DNA of 64,000 nt, taken from positions 1 to 64,000 of the forward strand of contig NZ_JAKNQQ010000008.1 of assembly GCF_022662475.1 (NCBI RefSeq), in the 5' to 3' direction. Source of the DNA: Sphingomonas sp. TREG-RG-20F-R18-01. Its GTDB lineage: Bacteria > Pseudomonadota > Alphaproteobacteria > Sphingomonadales > Sphingomonadaceae. Below are positions 35,004-45,600 of the stretch, piece by piece. Positions within the stretch are counted from its first letter, which is position 1. Every line of letters begins with the position of its first letter. The notes under the pieces were generated by a model. The model was not told where the DNA came from and did no database searches. It saw only the letters and a program-made list of their open reading frames with translations. The position numbers were made by a program, and so were the translations under genes.

Positions 35004-35957
35004 TCATGGTTTCGCGTCTCCAGCGCCCGGCTTGAGTAGTCCGTTCATGTCGAGCCAGGCGATGAAGGCAGCGAACCAACCGGTGCTGGTCGTATCGCGC
35101 TTGCCGAGACCGAACCCGTGTCCGCCCTGGCCGTACAGATGGAACTCGACCGGTCGGTTCGCTTGCTGCCAGGAATCGATAAGGCCGAGTCCCTTGCGGG
35201 CGAACAGCGGGTCGTCGGCAGCGAGCACGGCAAACAGCGGCGGGGCATCGGGGCGGACGACGACTGGCTCCATCGACCCGTAGATCGGTGCGAGGAAGGC
35301 CGGGCGGAGCTCGGGTGCCGTGAGCGCGGTTGCCATCGTCGTCATCGCGCCGGCGGAAAACCCCATCATCCCCACCCGCGCTGGGTCGACATGCCATTCG
35401 CGCGCATGCGCGCGGACGAGCGCGAAGGCCGCTTGCGCGTCCGCGATCGGCTCGGCGAGACCGGTGGCGGCTGCATCGGGGCGGAGGCGCGTGGTCGCCC
35501 GCCCCGCGCCGGCGAACATCGCGGCCACCGCCTGCTCGAACTGCGGCATCGCTGGAGGGGTAGGCTTCAGCCGATATTTCAGCACGAACGCGGCAATCCC
35601 GCGGTCCGCCAATGCGCGCGCGACGCGCCAACCCTCATTCTCCATCGACAACATCAGGAAGCCGCCACCCGGTGCCACGATCACCGCCGTGCCGGTCGCC
35701 TTCGCGGGGTCGGGCAGGAACGGCGTCAAGGTCGCCGTGCTGACGTTGCGCGCCATCGCAACTCCATATTGACTGAACCAGCTTTCCGGCGCGCCGGAGC
35801 CAGCGACACCGCCAGTGTCCAGCCGGATCGCGTCGGGCTCGGCAGGGGCGGGGGTGGGCACCATCCGGGCGTCCTGTGCCGTCGCGGGCACCGCCAGGAC
35901 CAGCGATAGCCCTGTCAATATCGCGCGCCAGCATCGGTTTCCGGAACTTGCTCGCAT
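35004..35957 (-). CDS. Exported alpha/beta-hydrolase, BD-FAE/acetyl-xylan esterase-like
   Basis: A protein of about 317 aa with a signal peptide (ending VLAVPATAQ-D). The oxyanion region AVIVAPGGGFLML, the nucleophile elbow GFSAGA, the acid DDPLF region and the catalytic His in GQGGHGFGLG are all present. This resembles bifunctional feruloyl/acetyl esterases and acetylxylan esterases, which strip ester groups from xylan so that glycosidases such as the nearby GH3 can act. GGGGAAAG lies before the ATG; an upstream in-frame start at 36002 would spoil the signal peptide. Confidence 0.85.
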   Translation of the reverse strand: MRASSGNRCWRAILTGLSLVLAVPATAQDARMVPTPAPAEPDAIRLDTGGVAGSGAPESWFSQYGVAMARNVSTATLTPFLPDPAKATGTAVIVAPGGGFLMLSMENEGWRVARALADRGIAAFVLKYRLKPTPPAMPQFEQAVAAMFAGAGRATTRLRPDAAATGLAEPIADAQAAFALVRAHAREWHVDPARVGMMGFSAGAMTTMATALTAPELRPAFLAPIYGSMEPVVVRPDAPPLFAVLAADDPLFARKGLGLIDSWQQANRPVEFHLYGQGGHGFGLGKRDTTSTGWFAAFIAWLDMNGLLKPGAGDAKP

Positions 35958-36379
35958 CGTCTTTCCCCTATTTGGTCGCGGGCTTACGCTTCGTGCGTTC
36001 AACTCGACAGAATGCGCCGCGGCGTGCCGTCGGGATCGTCGACCCTATGAGGGCCGAGCCAAGCATGGCGTGGCGACGGAGAACGCGCGGTCCGGCCCCG
36101 TCCATCCTCAATCTCCCACATCCTGTCGCCCCAACGGGCGCAGCGATTTCAAAGCTAACCGGCGGAGGCTGACCGGGTCAATAGTCCGACAAGAAAGGGC
36201 CGGTGGCACCGACGGACGGCGGCGTGGTATTTTGCCGGGGCTTCGACGTCCTCTGCGGTGCCGGACGGATCCCGAAGCGCGGCTTATTCAGGACTGTCCG
36301 GAATTCCGTTTATTCTCCGTGCCTTGCAAATGGTCCGTCGTCGTCCTTATTGCAGCGAAAGGCATGAGAGGGCGCAGCG
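35958..36379. other. Intergenic region between esterase and response-regulator genes
   Basis: About 420 bases of divergent spacer. A GAGAGGG ribosome-binding site precedes the regulator. No other gene, RNA or repeat was recognised. Confidence 0.4.
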
Positions 36380-36745
36380 ATGACAAAAACAGTCTTGTTG
36401 ATCGAAGACAACGTACTGCACCGCAAGCTGTTCGCGGCCTGGCTGGAGAAGGGCGGTCATCGCACGGTGACGGTAGCTGACGAACGCATGGCTTATGGCG
36501 AGGCCGCGGCGCGGCAGCCGGATATAATCATTACCGACATTCGATTACCGTATGTCGATGGCCGGGATATTATCCGTCAGCTCAAAAACAGCCCGCTCAC
36601 GCGGCACATCCCGATCATGGCGATATCCGTGCTGAGCGGCCGCCAGGATGAGGAATCCTGCAAGGCCGCGGGCGCGGATGTGTTTGTCACCAAGACGATC
36701 CGCATGGCGGCATTTATCGATCACGTCGCTGCATTGGCAAATTGA
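36380..36745 (+). CDS. Single-domain response regulator (DivK/CheY-like)
   Basis: A 121-aa receiver. It has the acidic pocket IEDN, phospho-acceptor D53 (IITDIRLPYVDG), the Ser/Thr switch (MAISVLSG) and the conserved Lys (VFVTKTI). The DNVLHRKLF and SPLTRHIPIMA stretches recall DivK. It has no output domain and would signal by protein contact. GAGAGGG precedes the ATG. A GAF-domain gene follows 186 bases downstream. Confidence 0.92.
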   Translation: MTKTVLLIEDNVLHRKLFAAWLEKGGHRTVTVADERMAYGEAAARQPDIIITDIRLPYVDGRDIIRQLKNSPLTRHIPIMAISVLSGRQDEESCKAAGADVFVTKTIRMAAFIDHVAALAN

Positions 36746-36931
36746 ATACAGCTGCGGCCATCGTGCCATGAATTAGACTATTTCCAACGGTTTCGCGCAG
36801 GCTTACGATTGGTCCGAGGTACTGCGTGCGCAGATGAGGTGACTGGCGGCAGGGATCGGTGCCGGATTTGGTTGGACAAGATTGGCGTTGAGCGACTTGG
36901 GGATACTCGACCCGATGTGCGGGAGCGTAAG

Positions 36932-37429
36932 ATGTTAGAGCATTGGGGTGCCCCATTTGGGGCCGCGCACGAACGGCAGCGTCAAAGCGCCGTCGACGCC
37001 ATCAGGCAGACCACCAGCGAGCGCGAAGGAGAATTGCAGCGGATCGTCGAACAGGCGGCGGCGATCGCACAGGCACCGATAGCGTCTGTCTCCATCATCG
37101 ATCGCGATCGGCAGTGGATCGCCGCCGGGCTCGGCATCGACGTTTCCGAAACGCCGCGCTCCGCGTCGATCTGCAACCGCGTGATCCTGCGTCCAGGAGA
37201 GCCGCTCGTTATCCTCGATGCGCAGCAAGACGAGCGTTATGCGACCATTTCGACGGTTGCAAACCCGCCGTATGTCCGTTTCTACGCCGGCATCCCTCTC
37301 GTCAATCGCGCGGGCTATGCGTTGGGCGCGCTGTGCGTGGTCGACATGGTGCCTCGGACTGCCGCACCCGACTTGCTTGCGCTCGGCCGTCTCGCGCGGG
37401 AAGCGGAACGGGTCATTACCGGCCACTAA
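36932..37429 (+). CDS. GAF domain protein
   Basis: A cytosolic protein of about 165 aa, almost all of it one GAF domain (EAAIAQAPIASVSIIDRDRQ-like block, then SICNRVILRPGEPLVI, YVRFYAGIPLV and GYALGALCVVD). GGGAG lies seven bases before the chosen ATG. GAF domains bind small molecules such as cyclic nucleotides, or redox cofactors; this one has no enzymatic partner domain. Proximity to the DivK-like regulator suggests a signalling role. Confidence 0.85.
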   Translation: MLEHWGAPFGAAHERQRQSAVDAIRQTTSEREGELQRIVEQAAAIAQAPIASVSIIDRDRQWIAAGLGIDVSETPRSASICNRVILRPGEPLVILDAQQDERYATISTVANPPYVRFYAGIPLVNRAGYALGALCVVDMVPRTAAPDLLALGRLAREAERVITGH

Positions 37430-37734
37430 GGCTGCAGTTGCCCTCGGGCCCTTGCGATCCAGCCGATGCGTTCCGCCCATGGTCGCGCCATAGGTTCGGT
37501 GCTGTAAAGCGATTGGTGGCATAGCGCGCCTCGCCGCGATGTCTTCCCAATAGGCTGCCCCACAAACGTACATAATCTTAAGTACAAATATCGGAAAATA
37601 CCGTAGAAATGTGCATAAAATCTGTTCCGGGCAAGGTTGTATTGGCATTCTGCGATAAACTTTGACAGTAAGCGGTGGTATCGGAAGACCTGGTTCGGTC
37701 CCCTTGGCGCACACGTCTCGAGAGTCTGGAAACC
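37430..37734. other. AT-richer spacer upstream of the glycosyltransferase
   Basis: A 305-base region with lower GC around 37560-37670. A TTGACA hexamer occurs at 37662-37667 but no matching -10 box stands at a proper distance. An in-frame GTG at 37675 could be an alternative start of the next gene. Confidence 0.4.
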
Positions 37735-38628
37735 ATGATCTCTGGAAATCGGTTATCCTTGGCGATTGTCATTGCGAGCGTCGGTCGGCCCGGGGTCCTC
37801 GCGCAATGGAAAGAGCGCATCGCCGACCAGACTAGCCCACCTGATCTGCTGTATATGGTCGTATCCGCGCCTGCGGACTTGCCGGACGGCGGGCAGTTTC
37901 CGGCGGGATGTGAGGTCATCTTCAGCGCCAAGGGATCATCGGTACAGCGTAATGCCGGGCTGGAGCAAGCGCTTGGCAATGCCGACATCATTGCGTTCTT
38001 CGATGACGATTATGTCCCGTCGCGCACGATGGTCCGAGATATCACGGTGCTGTTTCAGGATAATCCGGATCTGATCGCAGTGTCGGGGCATTTGCTGGCG
38101 GACGGGATCAATCGGTCGGGAATCCCGTACGATGTCGCATTGGCCACGGTGAGCGAATATGATCGCGCGCAACGGCCGCCGGTCTGGCTGCGCGAGCATC
38201 CCGGCGGGCTCTACGGGTGCAACATGGTCTATCGGTCCAGTGCGATCGGGGACGTGCGTTTTGACGAGCAACTCCCGCTATACGGGTGGCTCGAGGACGT
38301 CGACTTCGGGTACAGGCTCGTCGGGCGCGGCAGGATTGCTTACACCAACGCCTTTGTTGGTGTTCATCAAGGCATCAAGAGCGGCCGCACGAGTGGGTTG
38401 CGGCTGGGTTATTCGCAGGTGGCAAACCCCCTCTACCTTTGGCGCAAGGGTACGATGCGCTTGACCGCCGCGGTCCGGCTCATGGCGCGCAACATCTGCA
38501 TGAACGTCGCGCGGGCCGCGTTCCCGGAACCCTGGGTCGATCGCTCCGGTAGGCTAAAAGGCAATATGCTGGCACTGCGCGACATGGTCTTCGGCGGCCT
38601 GCACCCGTCAAAGATCACAACGTTATAG
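37735..38628 (+). CDS. Family 2 glycosyltransferase
   Basis: A protein of about 297 aa. The GT-A fold begins LSLAIVIASVGRP. The metal-binding D-x-D region is FFDDDYVPS, and the acceptor or base region is PLYGWLEDVDFGYRL (ED motif). VQRNAGLEQAL, GGLYGCNMVYRSSAI and VGVHQG complete the typical set. It probably adds a sugar to a lipid-linked or surface polysaccharide. It is part of a short polysaccharide block with the GT4 enzyme and the polymerase-like gene. Its 3' end meets the GT4 gene in a 13-base tandem repeat. Confidence 0.9.
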   Translation: MISGNRLSLAIVIASVGRPGVLAQWKERIADQTSPPDLLYMVVSAPADLPDGGQFPAGCEVIFSAKGSSVQRNAGLEQALGNADIIAFFDDDYVPSRTMVRDITVLFQDNPDLIAVSGHLLADGINRSGIPYDVALATVSEYDRAQRPPVWLREHPGGLYGCNMVYRSSAIGDVRFDEQLPLYGWLEDVDFGYRLVGRGRIAYTNAFVGVHQGIKSGRTSGLRLGYSQVANPLYLWRKGTMRLTAAVRLMARNICMNVARAAFPEPWVDRSGRLKGNMLALRDMVFGGLHPSKITTL

Positions 38629-38660
38629 CGCGGGGTTACAGCGCTGGGTTATAGCGCGGG
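38622..38660. repeat. Three tandem 13-base units at convergent gene ends
   Basis: GTTATAGCGCGGG (38622-38634), GTTACAGCGCTGG (38635-38647) and GTTATAGCGCGGG (38648-38660). The first unit supplies the GT2 stop (TAG) and the last supplies the GT4 stop (TAA) on the other strand. Unit number could change by slippage without touching protein cores. Confidence 0.9.
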
Positions 38661-39782
38661 CGGATCCACGGGCGACATCATCGGGATGCCGAGCGCCACG
38701 TCTTCGAAAAGCTGCTCATAAGCCGCTGCCGCGCGTTCCCAGGAAAATCGCTGCGCGTTGCGATATCCGCGCGCGCGGAGCTCGGCACGCAACAAAGGCG
38801 CGTGCAGGACTTGCTGGAGCAATTGAGCAAGGCCCTGGATGTCGCGCGGATCGAATCGCAAGCCGCCGTCCCCGCCGATTTCCGCAGTACCGGGCGCGTC
38901 CGCGAACAGCACAGGGCAGCCGTACCGCTGTGCCTCGATGACCGGCAGGCAAAACCCTTCGTACAGCGACGGCACCACCAGACATAGGGCTGACTGGTAC
39001 AAGGCGGCCAGTTCCTCGTCGGTGATCCCCGTGTACCGGATCAGGCGATCCGCATACCCGTGCTCGGCCAAGGCCCGCCGCATGCGATCATCGCCGTCGC
39101 GCCCGGCGTGTACGAGCATCAACGCCGGATCGGTCGCAGCGGCGATGCAAAAGGCTTTCGCAAGGGTTTCGAGGTTCTTGTTCGGCGTAGCGTTGGCGAC
39201 CGTCAGGACGAACCGCAGCGCTTTCAGGCGCGTCAGCCATGTGGAGTCCGCCACCGCGCGCATCGTCGAGTCGGACAGAATGACGCGAACCCGACCGGCC
39301 AGATGCGGGAAGTGCCGCTTGATATCGCGCGCCGTCGATTGCGAGATCGCCACGATAACCTTGCTGCGACCCAATACCATATGATGCAACAGCCAGGCCT
39401 TGGCGACGGCAAAGCGGCTGTACAGTCCGGGCATGGCCGCAAAATACAGGTCGTGAACGATCGTTATACGGGTCGCCGCGCCAAGGAACAGACCTAGCGG
39501 ATCCAGATTGACGACCAGGTCCATCGTCCGGACCGAACGGTCGAACGGCGCCATGAGCGAACTGCCGATCATTTCAAAGGCATGCTTGCTGACGGGTTTG
39601 ATTGCCGTGATGGTCCTCATGGCAGTAAAGGCAGGGTCGAGTTGCGATTGCCGGAACTGAGATCGCAGGGAATAGCTGTTCCGTTGACGAGCCATCAGTT
39701 GGCGCGAAAGCTCCATGCCGAATCGTCCCACTCCAGTGGGATGATCTGACGGCTGGCTGGGCATGTTCAGCAAGATGTTCAT
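38649..39782 (-). CDS. Family 4 (GT-B) glycosyltransferase
   Basis: A 377-aa protein. The N-terminal Rossmann half opens MNILLNMPSQPSDHPTGVG RF. The C-terminal donor-binding half has VLTVANATPNKNLETL, the E-x7-E motif (YEGFCLPVIE) and GCPVLFADAPGTAEIGGDGG. It is a retaining nucleotide-sugar transferase, likely cytosolic face of the membrane. It is divergent from the polymerase-like gene (41 bases between starts) and convergent with the GT2 gene, suggesting one polysaccharide locus. Confidence 0.9.
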   Translation of the reverse strand: MNILLNMPSQPSDHPTGVGRFGMELSRQLMARQRNSYSLRSQFRQSQLDPAFTAMRTITAIKPVSKHAFEMIGSSLMAPFDRSVRTMDLVVNLDPLGLFLGAATRITIVHDLYFAAMPGLYSRFAVAKAWLLHHMVLGRSKVIVAISQSTARDIKRHFPHLAGRVRVILSDSTMRAVADSTWLTRLKALRFVLTVANATPNKNLETLAKAFCIAAATDPALMLVHAGRDGDDRMRRALAEHGYADRLIRYTGITDEELAALYQSALCLVVPSLYEGFCLPVIEAQRYGCPVLFADAPGTAEIGGDGGLRFDPRDIQGLAQLLQQVLHAPLLRAELRARGYRNAQRFSWERAAAAYEQLFEDVALGIPMMSPVDPPAL

Positions 39783-39823
39783 CCGCTATAAGGTCCCAAG
39801 CTGATCTATCGTGAAGAGGTAGT

Positions 39824-41251
39824 ATGGTTCTGGCACTATTCTGGCTATGCGCGTTTGCAGCAATATGGTGCCCGATACGGATTGCCGTGTACATATTCCT
39901 TATCAGTATAAGCTTTGGAACATTTGCTGTCATTCCCCTCGATGTGACCAAGGGCGTCTCCTTTGTTCCCGTGATCATAATCTCACCCATCATTGTGGTC
40001 CGATTGATGTATAAGAGCGCTCCCGCCGATCTTCAGGACGCAACCTTGAACTGGCGCCATCTCGGTCTGCTTGCCTTCTTCTGCCTTTACGCTTTGACGC
40101 TGACCGTGGTCGCGCCGCGGATATTTGGCGGGGCACCGACGATTGGCCTCAATACCCAGCAGGAAACCCCGCTCGCCCCGGGGTTCGGGAATGTCACGCA
40201 GACCTTGTATTTGTTGAATTCCTGCCTGCTCGCGTTGGGGACATATCTGCTGCTGCTCCAGCAATCGGGCCGCGAAATTTTCCGTAAGGGGCTGATCCTG
40301 GGGGGAATGGCCATCGTGCTGAGCGGGGTGGCGGACATGCTCACCTATGGCAGCACCATATTGGATCCGCTGCGAACCGCTCCCTACGCCCTGTTGGGCA
40401 ACGCCGACATGGCCGGCATGCGCCGCGTGATCGGGTTGCAGCCCGAGGCGTCCAGCTTCGGCTATGCCACGCTTTCGTTCGCGGCCACGCTCCTGTTCGC
40501 CCGTCCCGCACAGACGCTGAGCGCTGGCTGGCAGGTATTGGCGGCGCTCACCGGCTGGTCGTGCCTGTTCATGGCAGCGTTGTCGACGTCTTCGGGCGCT
40601 ATCATGGGTATCTGCCTGCTCTTCGCGATTCTCGCCGGCGACACTGTGGTGCTGGCCGTCGCTGGTAGAACTGCGTTGGATCAGCGCATCCTTCGTTCGA
40701 ACGTCCTCGTCCTGGCGGGTCTGGCCGTTGGCTTGGGCCTGATGGTCACCGTCTTGCCCGACGTGGGCAGCCAGTTGCTGCGGATTTTCGACGCAGCGAT
40801 CCTCCAGAAATCGGGCAGCTCATCCTATGAAGAGCGATCCTATTGGAACAGTGTGAGTCTCGACGGCCTGAAGGCAACCGGCGGCTTCGGGCTGGGCATC
40901 GGCTCGACCCGGGCGTCCAGCTGGATCGTTGCGATCCTCTGCGCGACGGGTTTGATCGGCAGCCTATTGCTGGCCCTGTTCATCCTCAACGCCTTCCGTC
41001 AGCCGCTAGCGCATCTGGATCCGGCGGATCGGCTGTTCGTCCGGGGTACCAGGCGGGCGTTGGTCATTGCTTTCCTGCCGTTGGTCGGATCCGCGCCCTC
41101 TGCCGATTTCGGGGTACAGATCGCCATGATGTTTGCCGTGATGACGGCAATACCGGCAGCCCTGGCCGGACACCCGTCAGGACGAAAGCCTCTGCCTGGC
41201 CTGCGACATGCCGTTGCGCGGCCGCGCGCGCATCGATCGATTGGCGCATGA
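39824..41251 (+). CDS. O-antigen ligase/polymerase-like (Wzy/WaaL) membrane protein
   Basis: A 475-aa protein with about 11-12 hydrophobic segments and a larger periplasmic loop (about residues 320-355, around SSYEERSYWNSV), the layout of Wzy_C/O-antigen ligase family proteins. EASSFGYATLSFAA and GGFGLGIGSTRASS resemble conserved stretches of these proteins. It probably polymerises or ligates oligosaccharide repeats in the inner membrane. The adjacent GT2 and GT4 enzymes support this. It starts 41 bases from the divergent GT4 gene. Confidence 0.82.
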   Translation: MVLALFWLCAFAAIWCPIRIAVYIFLISISFGTFAVIPLDVTKGVSFVPVIIISPIIVVRLMYKSAPADLQDATLNWRHLGLLAFFCLYALTLTVVAPRIFGGAPTIGLNTQQETPLAPGFGNVTQTLYLLNSCLLALGTYLLLLQQSGREIFRKGLILGGMAIVLSGVADMLTYGSTILDPLRTAPYALLGNADMAGMRRVIGLQPEASSFGYATLSFAATLLFARPAQTLSAGWQVLAALTGWSCLFMAALSTSSGAIMGICLLFAILAGDTVVLAVAGRTALDQRILRSNVLVLAGLAVGLGLMVTVLPDVGSQLLRIFDAAILQKSGSSSYEERSYWNSVSLDGLKATGGFGLGIGSTRASSWIVAILCATGLIGSLLLALFILNAFRQPLAHLDPADRLFVRGTRRALVIAFLPLVGSAPSADFGVQIAMMFAVMTAIPAALAGHPSGRKPLPGLRHAVARPRAHRSIGA

Positions 41252-41276
41252 CGTAGCCGGCACCAAGGCCGCGCCG

Positions 41277-42680
41277 TCAGCTTCGCTGCGTCTGCCAGCC
41301 TCCACCGAGCGCGCGAAACAGGTCGATCTGCGCGTCGGCGATCTGCGCATCGGCGTTCGCGAGCTCGGCGTCGGCATCGGCAAAGGTGCGCTCTGCGTCG
41401 AGTACCTCGAGAAAATCGATCGTTCCTTCGCGCTGCCGCGCGCGGGTAATGCGCGCGGCGGTGGCGGCATTGTCGCGCGCGGACTGGAGCTGCGTGCGGC
41501 GATCGAGTTCGCGCGCGTAGGTAGAAAGCGCGGTCTCGGTTTCCTCGAGTGCGGTCAGCGCGCTGCCATCGAAGGTCGCCAGCGCGCCGCGCGTCTCGGC
41601 CTTGGCCCCCGCGATCCGCGCACGCGCGGCCGACTGGTTCAGCGTCCAGTTGAGCAATGGCCCGACCAGCCAGCGCACCGGACCTCCGGTAAAGACGTCG
41701 CCGATCGTCGTCGCGGTCGAGCCGACCGAGCCGCCAAGCGAGATTTGCGGATAGAGTTGTGACGTCTCCACCCCGATCCGTGCGGTGGCGGCGGCGAGGC
41801 GCCGCTCCGCAGCGCGGACGTCAGGGCGGCGCGCGAGGAGCGCCGCGCCGTCACCGACCGGGATTGGCTGGTCGATCCGCGGGGTGGTGGTGCGTGCACC
41901 CGCGATCGCGGGAAGCGCCTGCGGTGTACGGCCGGTCAGCGTCGCCAGCCGGAACAGTGCGGCCTGCCGCTCGGCTTCGATCTGCGGGATGAGCGCGGCG
42001 CGCTGGTCGCGCAGTGCGGCGATGCGCGACTGGTCGAGCTTGGTCGCGCGCCCGGCATCGACGCGCTTGCCGGTCAAAGTGGTCGACGTATCGAGCAGGT
42101 TGACGATGCGCCGCGCGACCGCGAGCCGTTCGGCCGACGAGGCGGCGTCGACATAGGCGCGCGTCGTCTCCGCGACGATCGAGACGCGGACGGCATCGGC
42201 ATCCGCCTGCGCCGCGCCGACATCGCCGCGCGCCGCCTCGACGCCTCGGCGGACCCGGCCGGACAGGTCGACCTCGTAGCTGACGTCGAGTCCGACGTCG
42301 TAGGTGGCCCGCTCGCGCGCAAAGCCGGGGAGGCTCTGCAATTGCGAGGCGCGCCCGTAAGTGCCGCTGGTGCCCGCATTCACCTGCGGTTCGCGGTCGG
42401 TCTTTGCACCGCGTAGCGATGCGCGCGCAGTATCGAGCCGCGCGACCGCGACGCGCAGGTCGGTGTTCGCCGCGAGTGCGTCGGCGACGAGACCGTCTAG
42501 GATCGGGTCGCGGTACATCCGCCACCAGTTCTGGTCGACGGGGGCAGTCATCGTCGCCGCGCTCGTCGAGACGAACGGCGCGGCGGCAGTTGGCGGGGGC
42601 AGGGGCGCGACGTAGGTGGGGCCGGCGGCGCAGGCGGAGAGCGCAAGTGCGGAGAGGCCGGTGAGCAGGAAAGTTTTCAT
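41277..42680 (-). CDS. RND efflux outer-membrane lipoprotein (NodT/OprM-like)
   Basis: A 467-aa protein. A lipobox (LSALALSACAAG) gives a lipid-anchored N-terminus. Two outer-membrane-efflux repeats follow: VAVARLDTARASLRGAKTDR, then YDVGLDVSYEVDLSGRVRRG, and later WLVGPLLNWTLNQSAARARI. It would form the trimeric outer-membrane duct of the tripartite pump encoded just upstream. AGGA precedes the ATG, eight bases after the permease stop. It is last in the operon. Confidence 0.93.
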   Translation of the reverse strand: MKTFLLTGLSALALSACAAGPTYVAPLPPPTAAAPFVSTSAATMTAPVDQNWWRMYRDPILDGLVADALAANTDLRVAVARLDTARASLRGAKTDREPQVNAGTSGTYGRASQLQSLPGFARERATYDVGLDVSYEVDLSGRVRRGVEAARGDVGAAQADADAVRVSIVAETTRAYVDAASSAERLAVARRIVNLLDTSTTLTGKRVDAGRATKLDQSRIAALRDQRAALIPQIEAERQAALFRLATLTGRTPQALPAIAGARTTTPRIDQPIPVGDGAALLARRPDVRAAERRLAAATARIGVETSQLYPQISLGGSVGSTATTIGDVFTGGPVRWLVGPLLNWTLNQSAARARIAGAKAETRGALATFDGSALTALEETETALSTYARELDRRTQLQSARDNAATAARITRARQREGTIDFLEVLDAERTFADADAELANADAQIADAQIDLFRALGGGWQTQRS

Positions 42681-42688
42681 GGGCGGTC

Positions 42689-45600
42689 CTATTCGGCTGG
42701 CTGCAGCGCGTGCGGCGCAACGGGGCCATATGGCGTGACGGGCAGGGGGGCAGGGCGACGTTCAAGCCGCTTCGCCAGCGCCCGCGCGACGACGTAGAAA
42801 GTGGGGGTGAACAGCAACCCGAAGCCGGTCACGCCGATCATCCCGAAGAACACCGCCGTCCCGAGCGCCTGACGCAATTCCGCGCCAGCCCCCTCGGCGA
42901 TCACCAGCGGCACCGCGCCGAGGATGAACGCGAAGCTCGTCATCAGGATCGGGCGCAGACGGTCGGTCGCGGCGCGCACCGCGGCCTCGATCGGCGTGAG
43001 GCCATCCTCTTCCTCCGCCTGCTTGGCGAATTCGACCACTAGGATCGCGTTCTTGGCCGCAAGCGCGATCAGCACGACGAGGCCGATCTGCGTGAGGACG
43101 TTATTGTCCATCCCGCGCAGATTCACGCCGGTCATCGCCGCCAGCAGGCACATCGGCACGATCAGGATGATCGCAAGCGGCAGCGTCAGGCTCTCATATT
43201 GCGCGGCCAGCACGAGGAAGACGAACACCACCGCCATGCCGAAGACAAGCGCGGCGGTGCTGCCCGCCGACTTCTGCTGATAGGCGATGCCGGTCCATTC
43301 ATGCGCGTAGCCGGTGGGCAAGGCGGTATCCGCGAGCTTCTCCATCGCGACCAACGACTGGCCCGAAGACGAGCCCTTGGCGGTGTCGCCATCCACCTCG
43401 ACCGCGGGGAACAGGTTATAGCGCACGACCCGATACGGCCCGGTCTTGTCGCGGAAGGTCGAGACCGACCCGATCGGCACCATTTGCCCGGTGTTCGAAC
43501 GCGTCTTGAGGTTGGCGATATCCGCCGTCGTGTTGCGGAACGGCGCATCGGCCTGCGCGGTGACGCGATAGGTGCGGCCCAGCAGGTTGAAGTCGTTGAC
43601 GAACGCGGAGCCGAGATAGACCTGCAACGCCTCGAACACGCGCTCCGGGGGCACGCCCAGCATGTTCGCCTTGGTGCGATCGACATCCGCGAAGATACGC
43701 GGGGTGGCGGTGTCGAAGAAGGTGTAGACTTGCGCCAAGCCCTTGGTCTGGTTGGCCTTGCCGATCAGGTCATAGGCGGTCTTGCCCATCTCCCGATAGC
43801 CATGCCCCTGCTGGTCCTGCACCATCAGGCGATAGCCGCCCGCCGAGCCGATCCCTTGAATGAGCGGTGGAGGCACGATCAGCAGCCGCGCCTCGTTGAT
43901 GTCGGCGGTGGCCTTTTGCGCTTCGGCCATGATCCCGGCGAAGGTTACGCCAAGCTTCTTGCGTTCTTCGAAGCTCTTGAGCGGAATGTAGGCGGCGGCG
44001 CTGTTCGGCGCGAGCGTCTGCGACGGGCCGTCGAAGCCCGCGAGCATCACCGCGCCCTTGACCCCGGCGAGCGGGAGGATGCGCTTGGCGACCTTCTGCA
44101 TCACCGCATCGGTGCGTTCGACCGAGGAGCCGGGCGGGAGCTGGATCACGGTCAGGAAATAGCCCTGGTCCTGTGCGGGGACGAAGCCTGCGGGGGTGAC
44201 GGTGAAGACGAAGGCGGTGAGCGCGATCAGGCCGCCATAGACGAGCATCATCTTGCGCGGTGCGCTGACGAGACGGAAGGTGAGGCGACCATAAGCGGCG
44301 CTCATCCGCTCGAACCCGCGGTTGAAACCGTCGCCCGCGCGCCGGACGAGGCGGGTCAGGCGACCGCCCGAATGCGCATCCGTGTGCGGCTTGAGCAGCA
44401 TCGCCGCGAGTGCTGGCGACAGCGTCAGCGAAAGCAGCAGCGAGATGATCGTCGCGGTCGAGATCGTTACCGCGAACTGGCGGTAGAAGGCGCCCGACAG
44501 GCCGGTCAGGAACACGGTCGGGATGAACACCGCGCACAACACCAGCACGATCGCGACGAGCGCGCCCGACACTTCGTCCATCGACTTGCGCGCCGCCTCG
44601 AGCGGGGAGAGCCCGGCCTCGAGGTTGCGCTCGACATTCTCGACCACGACGATCGCGTCATCGACGACGATCCCGATCGCAAGCACCAGCCCGAACAGCG
44701 ACAGGTTGTTGAGCGAATAGCCGACCGCCGCGAGCACCGCGAAGGTGCCGATCAGCGAGACCGGGATCGCGACGATCGGGATGATCGCCGCACGCCACTT
44801 CTGGAGGAAAACGAGGATGACGAGCACGACCAGCACCATCGCCTCGATCAGCGTGTGCTTCACCGCGTCGATCGACTGGGCGATGAATTCGGTCGGGTTG
44901 TAGATGACCTTGTAGGCGAGCCCCTTGGGGAATTTCTTCGACATCGTCTCCATCTCGGCGGACACCGCCTGCGCGGCGGCGAGCGCGTTGGAGCCGGGGC
45001 GCTGGAAGACCGCGGCGATGACGGTGGGCTTGCCGCTGAGATAGGTGTTCGCGCCATAATCCTGCGCGCCGAGCTCGACACGGGCGACGTCGGACACCTT
45101 GACCTGACGGCCGTCGGTGTCGGTGCGGATCACCACGTCGGCGAACTGCTTAGGGTCGGTGAGGCGGCCCTGCGTTTCGACGTTGAGCTGGAACGCGTTC
45201 CCCGTCGCATAAGGCGGCTGGCCGAGCGTGCCCGCTGCGACCTGGACGTTCTGCGCGCGCAGCGCGGCGACGATTTCGCCCGCGGTCAGGTTGAGCGCGG
45301 CGGCGCGGCCGGGGTCGATCCACACGCGCATCGAATAATCGCGCGCGCCGAACAGTTGCACGTCGCCGACGCCGTCGATGCGGCTGAGGCGGTCGCGCAC
45401 CTGCGTCAGCGCGTAATTGGAGATGTAGCCGCGATCGAGCGAGCCGTCGGGCGAGACGAGGTTGACGACCATCAGGAAGTCGGGGCTGGTCTTGCGCGTC
45501 ACCACGCCCAACCGCTGGACGTCCTCGGGCAGGCGCGGGACGGCGACCGCGACGCGGTTCTGCACCAGCACCTGTGCCGCATCGAGGTTGGTGCCGATCT

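Noticed and set aside
37662..37690. TTGACA hexamer as the promoter of the GT2 gene
   Set aside because: No acceptable -10 hexamer occurs 15-19 bases downstream.
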